Origin: JACKBC01 sp041391125
GTDB taxonomy: Bacteria > Chloroflexota > Anaerolineae > Caldilineales > Caldilineaceae
Reading direction: 5' to 3'
NCBI GenBank assembly: GCA_041391125.1
Contig: JAWKON010000040.1
Span: 1-64,000, forward strand
DNA: 64,000 bases
The position numbers and the translations under genes were made by a program. The notes beneath the pieces are model-generated. The model worked only from the letters and a program-made list of their open reading frames with translations, did not search any database and was not told the DNA's origin. This document shows, piece by piece, positions 56,420 through 64,000 of this stretch (its first letter is position 1; each line of letters opens with the position of its first letter).

Positions 56420-57325
56420 ATGGCCACAACTGCACAGAGCCAAAGCAGCGCCCCCGCCTACACGACGCATGGCACAAGCCGCGCCCGCATTGAGCGGAAT
56501 GTGCTCCAATGGCTGGTCTACGCGCTGCTGCTTTTTGGCGCGATCATCTTCTTTGTGCCGTTTTACTGGGTGGTTACAGCTTCGTTTAAAACGGCGGCGG
56601 AATTGCGCGCCATTCCGCCCACCTGGTGGCCGGAGACCTTTACGCTGGCCAATTATCCCGAAGTGTGGCGAGCTGAATTTGCGCGCTATTTTCTCAATTC
56701 GTTTGTCTACTCGGGCGGCTCCACGGTGCTGATTCTCTTTACCAGCAGCGTCATTGGCTTTGTGCTGGTCAAAGACCCGTCGCGGCTGGGCAACATGGCG
56801 TTTTGGTTTATTCTGGCTTCGTCGATGGTGCCGTTTGTCACCTATTTGCTGCCGCTTTTTAACATGCTGTTGCGCCTGGAACGCTGGACCTTTATCCCGT
56901 TCATCAACACCTACCAGGGCATGATCCTGCCGTGGACGGTTTTCCCCTTTGGCGTCTTTCTCATGCGCCAGGCTATGATGGCCGTGCCCAGCGATCTGCT
57001 TGATGCCGCGCGCATTGATGGCGCCAGCGAGTTCAACATCTACCGCAAGGTGGTGCTGCCGCTGGTCAGCTCTAACATGGCGGCGCTGGCCATTATTGTG
57101 TTTATCTTTAAATATGACGATCTGCTGTGGCCGCTGGTGGTAGCGCAGCGCACCGAAATGTATCCGGTGACCGTGGGGCTGGTCGAATATGTGGGGCAGT
57201 TTTTTATTGAGTACAATCTTTACACGACGGCCGCTGTACTGGTGATTATCCCCGTCTTTGTAATCTACTTGATCTTACAGCGCTTTATTATTGAGGGCAT
57301 TGCCCTGCAGGGGATGAAGGGCTAG
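56420..57325 (+). CDS. Sugar ABC transporter permease (MalG-like)
   Basis: 301 residues. LQWLVYALLLFGAIIFFVPF opens, YWVVTASFKTAAELRAIPPT is the classic MalG N-terminal loop, and the EAA loop is PSDLLDAARIDGASEFNIYR followed by KVVLPLVSSNMAALA. Ends FIIEGIALQGMKG. Intact. Second permease of the importer at 52032-54705, separated from the first by the cupin and PhyH genes. Confidence 0.93.
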   Translation: MATTAQSQSSAPAYTTHGTSRARIERNVLQWLVYALLLFGAIIFFVPFYWVVTASFKTAAELRAIPPTWWPETFTLANYPEVWRAEFARYFLNSFVYSGGSTVLILFTSSVIGFVLVKDPSRLGNMAFWFILASSMVPFVTYLLPLFNMLLRLERWTFIPFINTYQGMILPWTVFPFGVFLMRQAMMAVPSDLLDAARIDGASEFNIYRKVVLPLVSSNMAALAIIVFIFKYDDLLWPLVVAQRTEMYPVTVGLVEYVGQFFIEYNLYTTAAVLVIIPVFVIYLILQRFIIEGIALQGMKG

Positions 57326-57477
57326 ATGCCAGACCGCTGGCTCCGCAATCTTCGCCCCCATATTGCAGGGGGTTCCGAAAGCTCCCCCGGGAGCGCAGCG
57401 GTCCAGCATTTATAGAGGATAGAACATACAGATAATAGCTGCGTTAATTTAAGCTTAACAGATTCTGAAATTTCCCC

Positions 57478-57488
57478 ATATTGTATAC
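57478..57488 (+). promoter_or_regulatory. ATATTGTATAC motif 19 bases before the second PhyH gene
   Basis: Third copy of the 11-base word. Its closeness to the start codon (57507) suits a -10 element/leader or an operator at a promoter. Upstream 57330-57420 contains GCTCCCGGGGGAGC-like symmetric sequence. Confidence 0.4.
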
Positions 57489-57506
57489 ATAGGATGCTTC
57501 CAAACC

Positions 57507-58271
57507 ATGTTAGTTTCACCAGAACAAGTCAAACAATATCATAAAGAAGGTTATTGCGTACTGGAAAGCGTGATCCCCGCCGAGCACGTGGCGAATTTGC
57601 GCGCCGAGTGTGGTCGCTTTATTGAGGCCATGCACGCCGAAATGGACGCCCAGGGGACCGACGTGCTGGGCATCAACCACCGCCACAAGCGCTATTTTGT
57701 GTCTCGCCGCGGCACGCAGAGCGAGAAGCTGGCGCGCTTTTTATACAGCGACGTAATGGCCGAAGTGACGCAGGCGCTGCTGGGCGAGAACGTCTATCTC
57801 TTCAATGAGCAGTATGTGGTCAAGAGCGCCGAAGTGGGCATGAAGTTCGCCTGGCACCAGGATTCGGGCTATGTCCACTTTCGCAACGGCGCGCCGCATA
57901 AGCCCTATTTGAGCTGCTGGTGTCCGCTGGATGATGTGACCATTGAAAACGGCACGGTTTACATTCTGCCCTTTGACCGGGCCGGCACGCGTGAAATCGT
58001 GCCGCACCTGGAGGAAGAAGGCACCAACGACAAAGTGGGCTACTTTGGCGACGACCCCGGCGACCCGGTGATTGTGCCGGCGGGCAGTATTGTGGCCTTT
58101 ACCAGCTACACCTTCCACCGCAGCGGCCCCAACACCACCAACCAAGCGCGCCGCGTCTATCTGGCCCAATATTCCAGCGAGCCCATCCGCACGCAGGATG
58201 GCGCCATTTGGGGCTGGGCCTATCCGGTGGTGCAAAACGGCCAGCGTTTGAGCCCGGACGTGCTGCAATGA
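57507..58271 (+). CDS. Phytanoyl-CoA dioxygenase (PhyH) family protein
   Basis: 254 residues. VKQYHKEGYCVLESVIPAEH start, FAWHQDSGYVHF with iron ligands H-x-D, GTVYILPFDRAGT, and AGSIVAFTSYTFHRSGPNTT with distal His; YLAQYSSEPI follows. Different subgroup from 55476-56405, with which it shares little outside the motifs, so the two may do successive steps. Its stop overlaps the next start by four bases (ATGA). Confidence 0.9.
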   Translation: MLVSPEQVKQYHKEGYCVLESVIPAEHVANLRAECGRFIEAMHAEMDAQGTDVLGINHRHKRYFVSRRGTQSEKLARFLYSDVMAEVTQALLGENVYLFNEQYVVKSAEVGMKFAWHQDSGYVHFRNGAPHKPYLSCWCPLDDVTIENGTVYILPFDRAGTREIVPHLEEEGTNDKVGYFGDDPGDPVIVPAGSIVAFTSYTFHRSGPNTTNQARRVYLAQYSSEPIRTQDGAIWGWAYPVVQNGQRLSPDVLQ

Positions 58272-58735
58272 GCACGACGCTGAACGGTTCGCGCTGGCTG
58301 CGCTGGGGGCTGCTGGTGCTCCTCTTTGCCGCCGTTTTTGCCACAGTGCTGCTGTGGCGCTTTGGCGCGGCCGCCTTGACCGGCAATCAAATGAGCCGCG
58401 CCGCGCCATTGGCCAAAAACCTGACGCCCGATGAGCTATTTGTGCAGCTCTTTCCCGCCGCCACGCTGGAAGAAGCGGCCAATGGCTTTGCCGGGGCGCT
58501 GGGCATTCCGCCGCAAAGCGTGATGGTGCGGCTGCGCTTTAGCGGCTGTGAAGCTTGCGCCGCCAAGGAAGACGGACCGGTCCCCGATTTGACCGTGGCC
58601 GCCGCCGCTGCCGAAATCGAGCGCGCCGACGCCTTTTGGCTGGTGTACAATGATCTGATCTGCTTTCACCTGCTGCAAAACGGGACGTGGATGCCCAAAT
58701 CGTGCGCGGTCTTCTTGTCGCCGGGGAGAGGGTAA
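58268..58735 (+). CDS. Membrane-anchored protein of unknown function
   Basis: 155 residues. One N-terminal helix (WGLLVLLFAAVFATVLLWRF) and an extracytoplasmic part with a C-x-x-C-like SGCEACAAKEDG and further cysteines (DLICFHL, PKSCAVF). Translationally coupled to the PhyH gene by ATGA overlap, so it is probably part of the same unit. No family recognised; the cysteine pattern could hold a metal or disulfide. Confidence 0.65.
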   Translation: MSTTLNGSRWLRWGLLVLLFAAVFATVLLWRFGAAALTGNQMSRAAPLAKNLTPDELFVQLFPAATLEEAANGFAGALGIPPQSVMVRLRFSGCEACAAKEDGPVPDLTVAAAAAEIERADAFWLVYNDLICFHLLQNGTWMPKSCAVFLSPGRG

Positions 58736-58773
58736 GTAAACCGCAGATTTTCGGTAAAACCAAGAGATTATTT

Positions 58774-58925
58774 TGATCAACAGATTTATAAGATTTCATT
58801 GATTATGAAGAAAAAAATCTGTTGAATCTGTGAAATCTGCTGATCATATTGGTGTTTTCTCAATATCTAGGGGAGTGCCGGTTGAGTAGCCTCGGCAGTT
58901 TGAGGCGTATCGAAACCAAACGACT
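58774..58925. repeat. GATCAACAGATT palindrome and GGTTGAGTAGCCTCGGCAG element
   Basis: 58774-58845 is another GATCAACAG family copy. 58872-58925 is a partial copy of the GTTGAGTAGGC/GTATCGAAACC family seen at 3465 and 53588. Confidence 0.8.
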
Positions 58926-58970
58926 CATACAACCGCTTATTATTGAGGAAGATATCTGTGCTGAGATTAA

Positions 58971-59486
58971 TCAGTCGGCCAGGTCTTTCAACTCTTTGAG
59001 CGCTTGCTGAAGCTGCGCTTCCAGGTCATCCATTTCATCGACTGGGGCCGCGCCTTTGGCGTTGGCGCTTGGCCCCAATTCTTTGCGGATCAGCGCGATA
59101 TGGCGCTGGTTTTGCCTGTCGGCGGGCGAGACGCCTTCATCACTGCTCTCCAGCGCCCACTGCAGCGCACCTTGGCGGGACTTTAATTCGCGGCGCAGCA
59201 GGGCGTGAAAGCGAGTGCGCAGTGCGTAGATGGTTTTGTCGATTTGGGCCGCCGCCGCGGCCAACCGCTGCTGTTCGGCGCTGCTGAGTGCCGCTTGGGC
59301 GGCCTTTAGCGCATCCACGCGCACCAGCACATCCCCGCCGGACATTTTATATTGATGATTTCCGGCGCCAGTATTCACCATCAACGTGCGGTACACGTCA
59401 TTTCCTATAATATAATCTTCCAGTTCGCGCGCCATTGACTCGAGAACGGTCAGCTCGGCGCTCCAATCGGTTTGGGTTGTAGTCAT
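58971..59486 (-). CDS. Helical protein of unknown function
   Basis: 171 residues, almost entirely alpha-helical by composition, with Ala/Gln-rich coiled-coil stretches (KAAQAALSSAEQQRLAAAAA and DDLEAQLQQALKELKDLAD at the end). ATG 59486 is used because GAGGAGAAC precedes it. No membrane segment. Function not recognised. Separate from the dehydrogenase that lies upstream on the same strand. Confidence 0.65.
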   Translation of the reverse strand: MTTTQTDWSAELTVLESMARELEDYIIGNDVYRTLMVNTGAGNHQYKMSGGDVLVRVDALKAAQAALSSAEQQRLAAAAAQIDKTIYALRTRFHALLRRELKSRQGALQWALESSDEGVSPADRQNQRHIALIRKELGPSANAKGAAPVDEMDDLEAQLQQALKELKDLAD

Positions 59487-59560
59487 GTTCTCCTCGCTTT
59501 TGGTCATCCTACAGCAGATTCGGAAAACAACAGATAGTTGCCAGTATACTGCATCCCGTT

Positions 59561-60523
59561 TCAATAGCCCAACTGCTTGTCCACCACGTTGCGCATGGGT
59601 TCGCCGGCCAAATAGGCGCTGAGATTGTGCAGAAATATTTCCATAGCGCGTTCAGTATAGGAGGTGGTAAAGCCCGCATAGTGAGCGGTGATGATGACGT
59701 TGGGCATCTCCCACAACGGTGAATCGGCGGGCAGTGGTTCGCGTGTCGTCACATCCAGCCCGGCGCCGCCGATGCGCCCCTCTTGCAGCGCCCGGATCAG
59801 CGCCGGTTCATCGATGATTTCGCCGCGGCCAATGTTGACCAGATAGGTGTTGGGCGGCATCAAGCGCAGCTCCGCCTCGCCAATCAGGCCGCGCGTCTCT
59901 TCGGTCAGCGGTGCGGTGATCACCACAAAATCCGCCCGCGGCAGCACGTCGTGCAGCGCGTCCGGCCCCACCATCTCGGCCACGCCCGCCGCGCCCACCT
60001 GCGGGTGGCGCCGCAGCCCCATTACGTGGATGCCCAACGCGGCGGCGGATTGGGCCGTGCGCTCGCCAATGGCGCCCACGCCGATAAGCAGCATGGTCTT
60101 GCCCGCTAATTCAAAGGGCCGCGGGTGCCGCGGCCAGGCCCACTTGTGCTGCGTCTGGTTGCGCATCTGCTCCGGCAGCCCGCGGCCAAACGAGAGCAAA
60201 AAAGCCAAAATATGCTCGCTGATCGGGATGGCGTGGACGCCCGACATGTTGGTCACAATCAGGTCGCTGGTCTGCACGTCGGGATAGCGGCGCAGCCAAT
60301 CCACGCCGGCGCCCCAATTCTGGAACCAGTGCAACTTGGGCGCGCGGGCCAGCAGATCATGCGGAAAGCTGCACACGGCGATTTCGATGCCGGGGAGCAG
60401 GGCTTCGATCCGCGCGCGGTCTTGGGTGACGATGAGATTCATGTGGGGGGCGTGGGATTGGATTTGATCAAGGTGGGCGGGGGTGAGTTCGTGGGGTTGG
60501 AAGGCTAGGAGGATGGTTGGCAT
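59561..60523 (-). CDS. D-isomer-specific 2-hydroxyacid dehydrogenase
   Basis: 320 residues. NAD-binding MLLIGVGAIGERTAQSAAAL, catalytic Arg in VNIGRGEIIDEPALIRAL, Glu in GLDVTTREPLPADSPLW and His in VIITAHYAGFT. ISEHILAFLLSFGRGLPEQM is the conserved hinge helix. Reduces 2-keto acids or oxidises D-2-hydroxyacids in the cytosol. Start at 60523 (MPTILLAFQPHELT) with TAGGAGG upstream; the longer open frame is repetitive. Confidence 0.92.
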   Translation of the reverse strand: MPTILLAFQPHELTPAHLDQIQSHAPHMNLIVTQDRARIEALLPGIEIAVCSFPHDLLARAPKLHWFQNWGAGVDWLRRYPDVQTSDLIVTNMSGVHAIPISEHILAFLLSFGRGLPEQMRNQTQHKWAWPRHPRPFELAGKTMLLIGVGAIGERTAQSAAALGIHVMGLRRHPQVGAAGVAEMVGPDALHDVLPRADFVVITAPLTEETRGLIGEAELRLMPPNTYLVNIGRGEIIDEPALIRALQEGRIGGAGLDVTTREPLPADSPLWEMPNVIITAHYAGFTTSYTERAMEIFLHNLSAYLAGEPMRNVVDKQLGY

Positions 60524-60533
60524 TGGATTTTTT

Positions 60534-61565
60534 CTACTTGGGCGTTTTGGATGGTTTCGGCGTCTTGGATGGCTTTGGCGTCTTTTCCGATTTTGAGTTC
60601 TCAGATGCGTCTTGAGATACTGTTGCTTCAGGCGTGTTAGAGGGCTGTGGTGTATTGGTTGGTTCAAGTGTATCGGTGGGGGCCGTTGTTGGCGTGCTTA
60701 CGGGTACATTCGTCGCCGTAGCTGGACTAAAGGTGTTCACAATTGTTGGCATTGGTGGTTCAGGGGTATTTGACACGCGATTGGGATTCGGTGTTGATGC
60801 ATTTACATATCGGAATACATTGCGGTTATTTCCCAATGCTAAACATCGGTTTGAAGAATTCTGCAGGCGAATGGTCCAATTGTATTGTACACCAGCATCA
60901 AAGAAGTCAGCCGGTTTGGGGTAGTGGTCTAAATTAACAACAATATGTTGCTCTGTTGTCGGCTGTTCCAATCCATATATATGATCAATTGTGGTTAAAA
61001 TAACAACCTCGAATGCTTCCCCTTCATCCAATATATGCGGTGTGTTCCAGACAAATGTTACTACACCATGCAATTCATCTTCTGATGCAGGTCTTTCAAG
61101 CGTAACATCAAGAGTCGGGACCGGTGCTATACATTTATCCACACGCATAGACGTTGTGGTAGATGTTACAGCAGATGTTATAGTAGATGTTATAGTAGAT
61201 ATCGGTTCTCTTGCAAATACAACTCGATTACTCTCCGTTGCTGTCGGTGTCGCCGTTGGGATGGAGGTAGGCAATGAAATTGGGGATGGTGTTGAAGTCG
61301 GGTCGACTGCGAGTTGGATCGAAGTGGGCGTGGGCGAAGAAGTTACCGTTGACGTATTAGCAGGCCTCCTTGTAGCCATCGATATTTGTACTGTACTCAA
61401 AGATGTCATTGTCACAGTAGACATTAATATAGGCTCTGTAGATAGAGCGGGAGCAGCCCCTGCCGGCAACTTCCATCTCTGATTATTTTGAAGTACAACA
61501 TATGCAATTAGAATAATCCCCAGAAGTGCCAATATTGGTGCCCAAAGCATAGGGCTGTATTGCAC
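60534..61565 (-). CDS. Membrane-anchored Thr/Pro-rich protein with Ig-like domain
   Basis: 343 residues. One N-terminal helix (LWAPILALLGIILIAYVVLQ), a Ser/Thr/Pro-rich stalk, a central domain from about residue 150 (VTLERPASEDELHGVVTFVW, EAFEVVILTTIDHIYGL, GVQYNWTIRLQNSSNRCLAL), a second Thr/Pro stalk, and an end made of KTPKPS repeats. The central domain resembles the C-terminal domain of 37316-38857. It overlaps the PP2C gene by about 80 bases and may be part of the signalling set. Confidence 0.75.
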   Translation of the reverse strand: MQYSPMLWAPILALLGIILIAYVVLQNNQRWKLPAGAAPALSTEPILMSTVTMTSLSTVQISMATRRPANTSTVTSSPTPTSIQLAVDPTSTPSPISLPTSIPTATPTATESNRVVFAREPISTITSTITSAVTSTTTSMRVDKCIAPVPTLDVTLERPASEDELHGVVTFVWNTPHILDEGEAFEVVILTTIDHIYGLEQPTTEQHIVVNLDHYPKPADFFDAGVQYNWTIRLQNSSNRCLALGNNRNVFRYVNASTPNPNRVSNTPEPPMPTIVNTFSPATATNVPVSTPTTAPTDTLEPTNTPQPSNTPEATVSQDASENSKSEKTPKPSKTPKPSKTPK

Positions 61566-62415
61566 CTTGGGGCGATGAAACTATTACCGACGTTATATTA
61601 TCATAGCCGCCTTTATTGGCGCGGTTGATGAGCTTGGAAACCGCGCGGTGTGGGGAATTTTGGGCGACAATGGCGGTTATATCGGTTTGGCTGACATAAT
61701 CAGACAAACCGTCTGTACAGAGCAGAATCCTATCGCCCGGCGCCAACTCAAAAGATTTCAATACGTTGCGCCTGTTGGGTCGCACATGCCCGGCATCTGC
61801 TTGATGTGGATCGAGAATGACGTGATCGATCTCTAGCCTTTCATCGGTTCCCAGCCAGCGCGTAATGGTGCCGCTCTCGGCATGATTGGCCAACTGAGCC
61901 GCTGAAATGGCGCCCCTGTCGAACTCTTCTTGGGCCACGGTATGATCGAGCGTGAGTTGATGCAGCTTGCGATTCCGCAACAGGTAGGCGCGGCTATCGC
62001 CCAAATGGGCCAAATAGAGCTGGTTCTCTAGGATAGCCGCGATGACAATCGTGGTTGATGCGCCTTCTAGCCTTGGCTCATCGGCAATTGTTTCATTGAT
62101 GGCGCGGTTGGCCACATGTAGGGCAATATCAATATACCTGACCAAAGAATCATGCGTCAGGCGCGCGCGATTATGCTCCAAATATTCTCGCACTTGTATC
62201 ACCGCGGTCGTGCTGGCAAAGGCGCCGCCGACTTCCCCACCGACACCATCAGCCACAATGGCTACCTTTAACTCGCGCGCTGGCGCCGGTTCGCCATCCC
62301 CCACAAGCAGCGTAAAGGTTCCGAAAGCATCCTCGTTCTGCTCACGGCTTTTCCCTGTATCGGATTTGCCTGCTATGTGAAAGGGCGTTTCACGATTGGA
62401 ATGCAGTTTGTGCAT
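61483..62415 (-). CDS. PP2C-family protein phosphatase
   Basis: 310 residues. Metal-binding motifs SREQNEDAFGTF, VAIVADGVGGEVGGAFAS, YLAHLGDSRAYLLRNRKLHQ, ILLCTDGLSD and GGYDNITSVIV are all present, so a complete two-metal Ser/Thr phosphatase. Probably cytosolic. Lies directly downstream of a membrane Ser/Thr kinase gene, the common arrangement for a phosphorylation/dephosphorylation pair. Confidence 0.93.
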   Translation of the reverse strand: MHKLHSNRETPFHIAGKSDTGKSREQNEDAFGTFTLLVGDGEPAPARELKVAIVADGVGGEVGGAFASTTAVIQVREYLEHNRARLTHDSLVRYIDIALHVANRAINETIADEPRLEGASTTIVIAAILENQLYLAHLGDSRAYLLRNRKLHQLTLDHTVAQEEFDRGAISAAQLANHAESGTITRWLGTDERLEIDHVILDPHQADAGHVRPNRRNVLKSFELAPGDRILLCTDGLSDYVSQTDITAIVAQNSPHRAVSKLINRANKGGYDNITSVIVSSPQGAIQPYALGTNIGTSGDYSNCICCTSK

Positions 62416-62575
62416 GGGTAGATATGGGAATAAGTTTCTATGATCGTCGTAATGACATCATAATATCATTGGAATAAATTCGTTATTCTGGTTTTTACTA
62501 TGGTGCATCAATAAACCGAGCATTTTCAAGTGTAACAGTATATTGCTGGCTGTCAGCCCTTGTAGAAATTTCAAT

Positions 62576-64000
62576 CTAGAGTTTTTGTAGACCAGATGTA
62601 TTGACGTCCAAATCATTTCCGGGCGTTGCATCACCAATAATAGCCCTATCACTCGTATTATGCACGCGTGCTGTGGCCCCCCGTCCCTGACCACGCAGAT
62701 TTTGATCGGTTATGCCGTCTTCTATTTTTATAATAACTCTAGCGTCACTTTCAACCGGTTCCAAATGGTAAATATCGGATCTTTGATTGGTTACTATTCC
62801 CGTGCGTACAGTATCTGAGTCGAAACCTGGCGGATTTGTCGGAGCTAGCGCACGGGTCGGAAATACGATGCTAGTAGGGGTTGCCGCCGGCGGCGCAGTA
62901 ACGGTCGGTGTAAGGACGGGGGATATAACAATCGTGGTTGTTACTGATACAGGGGCGGATATGGCAATGGAGGATGATAGTACAGTGGTATTGGTTGATG
63001 TGAAAGTGGGGGGTACTGTAGCAGTTGGGGGCTCTGTAGATGAGACCACCATAGCCGGCGTGGGGTGCGAAATGAGTTAGCAATAGTGGAGGCGGATTGC
63101 CGTATAAGCGGCCACGAGAAGTATCCCAGCACAGCAGCGAGGAACAGTAGCCCCACCGCGACCAGTCGATTGATTAAGTATTTGCGCCCACGGGCGCGTT
63201 TGGTCAGCGATAGTATCTCTTGGGTTTCCGTTTGCAATAAAGCCGGGTCTGGACGCGTTGAAGGATCATCCGCCAACATGTTGCTGACCAGGGCGTCAAG
63301 GCGCGGACGTACAGCTTTGGGAATCGAGGATGCATAATCTGATACAGGTGCGGGAGTTACATTGCATACGGCATCAATAATCTCTTCATCCGTCAATTCG
63401 CGCTTCGTTTGGGCTTCGAGTCGCCACAAGAAAGGATGACGCCCGGCCAGCATTTCATACAGTACGACGCCCAGCGAAAAGACGTCCATACCGCCATCTG
63501 GTTTTTCCCATTCTTTTACATAACGGATGCGCTCCCGCGACATGTATTGGAGCGTCCCCGCCTCAAGATCACCATGACCAATATCGCCGGCAATGCCAAA
63601 ATCGACCAATACAGGTTCAACCACTTCACCTTGTACTGGTTTGGTGCGAAACAGAATATTGCCCGGCTTGATGTCCAAATGCGCAATGCCCGGATCATGG
63701 CCGTATTCAGTTTCATGGGGGGCATGAATTGCGACGAGGGCGCCGGTCAGTGTATGCACAATCTGCAGCGCCATTTCCAGATCGAGTGCGGCAAATTCAT
63801 CCTTTTGGACCTTTTTGGTGTTGACCAGAAGATCGCGCAGCGATCCTCCTTCCAAATATTCAAGCACCATAAACCAGGGCTGCCCCAATAAATCTGCGCG
63901 CGCAAGGTAGACCTTGGGCCGAATGGGCAAAATTTTCACAATGGCGGGATGATTTAGTTCATTCAGGCGTACCAGCTTGCTCTCTTCTTTACGCAGGGCA
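62576..64000 (-). CDS. Membrane serine/threonine protein kinase (N-terminus beyond window, one frameshift)
   Basis: The frame is open to the window end, so about 25-100 N-terminal residues are missing. VLEYLEGGSLRDLL is the hinge, IAHLDIKPGNILF the catalytic loop (Asp, Lys, Asn), VDFGIAG the DFG motif, and DVFSLGVVLYEMLAGRHPFL the F-helix. A membrane helix (LINRLVAVGLLFLAAVLGYF) precedes a Thr/Pro stalk and an extracellular end (GFDSDTVRTGIVTNQ). The frame changes near 63062 in a short C/A run. Works with the PP2C gene downstream. Confidence 0.9.

Noticed and set aside
53794..57325. Frameshifting suspected in the second sugar importer
   Set aside because: Both permeases, the cupin and the PhyH genes read through at full length.

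Overview
The window looks like a chromosomal segment of a Chloroflexota bacterium, probably of the Anaerolineae/Caldilineae type. This is an inference from several features: Tat-plus-lipobox sugar-binding proteins, long Pro/Thr linkers joining LysM, SH3-like and Ig-like extracellular domains, a DUF4058 remnant, a membrane Ser/Thr kinase next to a PP2C phosphatase, high GC content, and gene gaps filled with short palindromic repeats. I saw no rRNA, tRNA, CRISPR array or transposase gene.

Layout. 0-7.6 kb: a peptide ABC importer (binding protein, DppB, DppC, DppD, DppF) followed by a class C beta-lactamase-like serine hydrolase, with an orphan ribbon-helix-helix gene in the middle on the other strand. 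7.7-15.8 kb: acyltransferase, DUF4058 remnant, MdlB-type ABC exporter, DUF2461 protein, PLP decarboxylase, an unknown protein that may have a nuclease-like core, a four-helix membrane protein, an SDR and a methyltransferase. 16-21.4 kb (minus strand): Gfo/Idh/MocA oxidoreductase, beta-carbonic anhydrase and a sugar ABC importer. 21.7-25.1 kb: MenE-like ligase, LysM envelope protein, sugar-phosphate isomerase-like protein. 25.4-27.7 kb: a phospholipid block (PmtA-like methyltransferase, PssA, Psd). 27.7-31.2 kb: DUF4129, DUF4350 and MoxR proteins. 31.4-36.9 kb: arginase-family protein, sulfotransferase-like protein, zinc alcohol dehydrogenase, and a split Tm-1-like pair. 37.3-46 kb: envelope sensor-like protein, PPK2 and polyphosphate glucokinase (convergent), gamma-glutamyltransferase, RhaD-type aldolase/dehydrogenase, a small membrane protein. 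45.4-51.4 kb (minus): a YnjB/C/D-type ABC importer with a YIP1 protein and a PhnX-like HAD hydrolase. 52-58.7 kb (plus): a sugar ABC importer interleaved with a cupin and two phytanoyl-CoA-dioxygenase-like enzymes. 59-64 kb (minus): 2-hydroxyacid dehydrogenase and a signalling set (envelope Pro/Thr protein, PP2C phosphatase, kinase running off the window end).

Two properties dominate. First, many genes are split by one-base frame changes that cluster in parts of the window (1.4-8, 18-19, 24-26, 28-30, 33-37 kb), while neighbouring blocks are intact. Several sit in short homopolymers, so consensus errors are at least as likely as decay. Second, almost every gap holds repeats: tandem 7-, 8- and 16-base arrays arranged as inverted arms, and several families of 70-200 base imperfect palindromes, one with 13-base perfect terminal inverted repeats.

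The most unusual functional unit is the 52-58.7 kb importer with cupin and two non-heme Fe(II) dioxygenase-like genes. It may be linked to the adjacent YnjBCD/PhnX-like cluster. An 11-base motif, ATATTGTATAC, lies upstream of its first gene, just before its last dioxygenase, and in one other gap.
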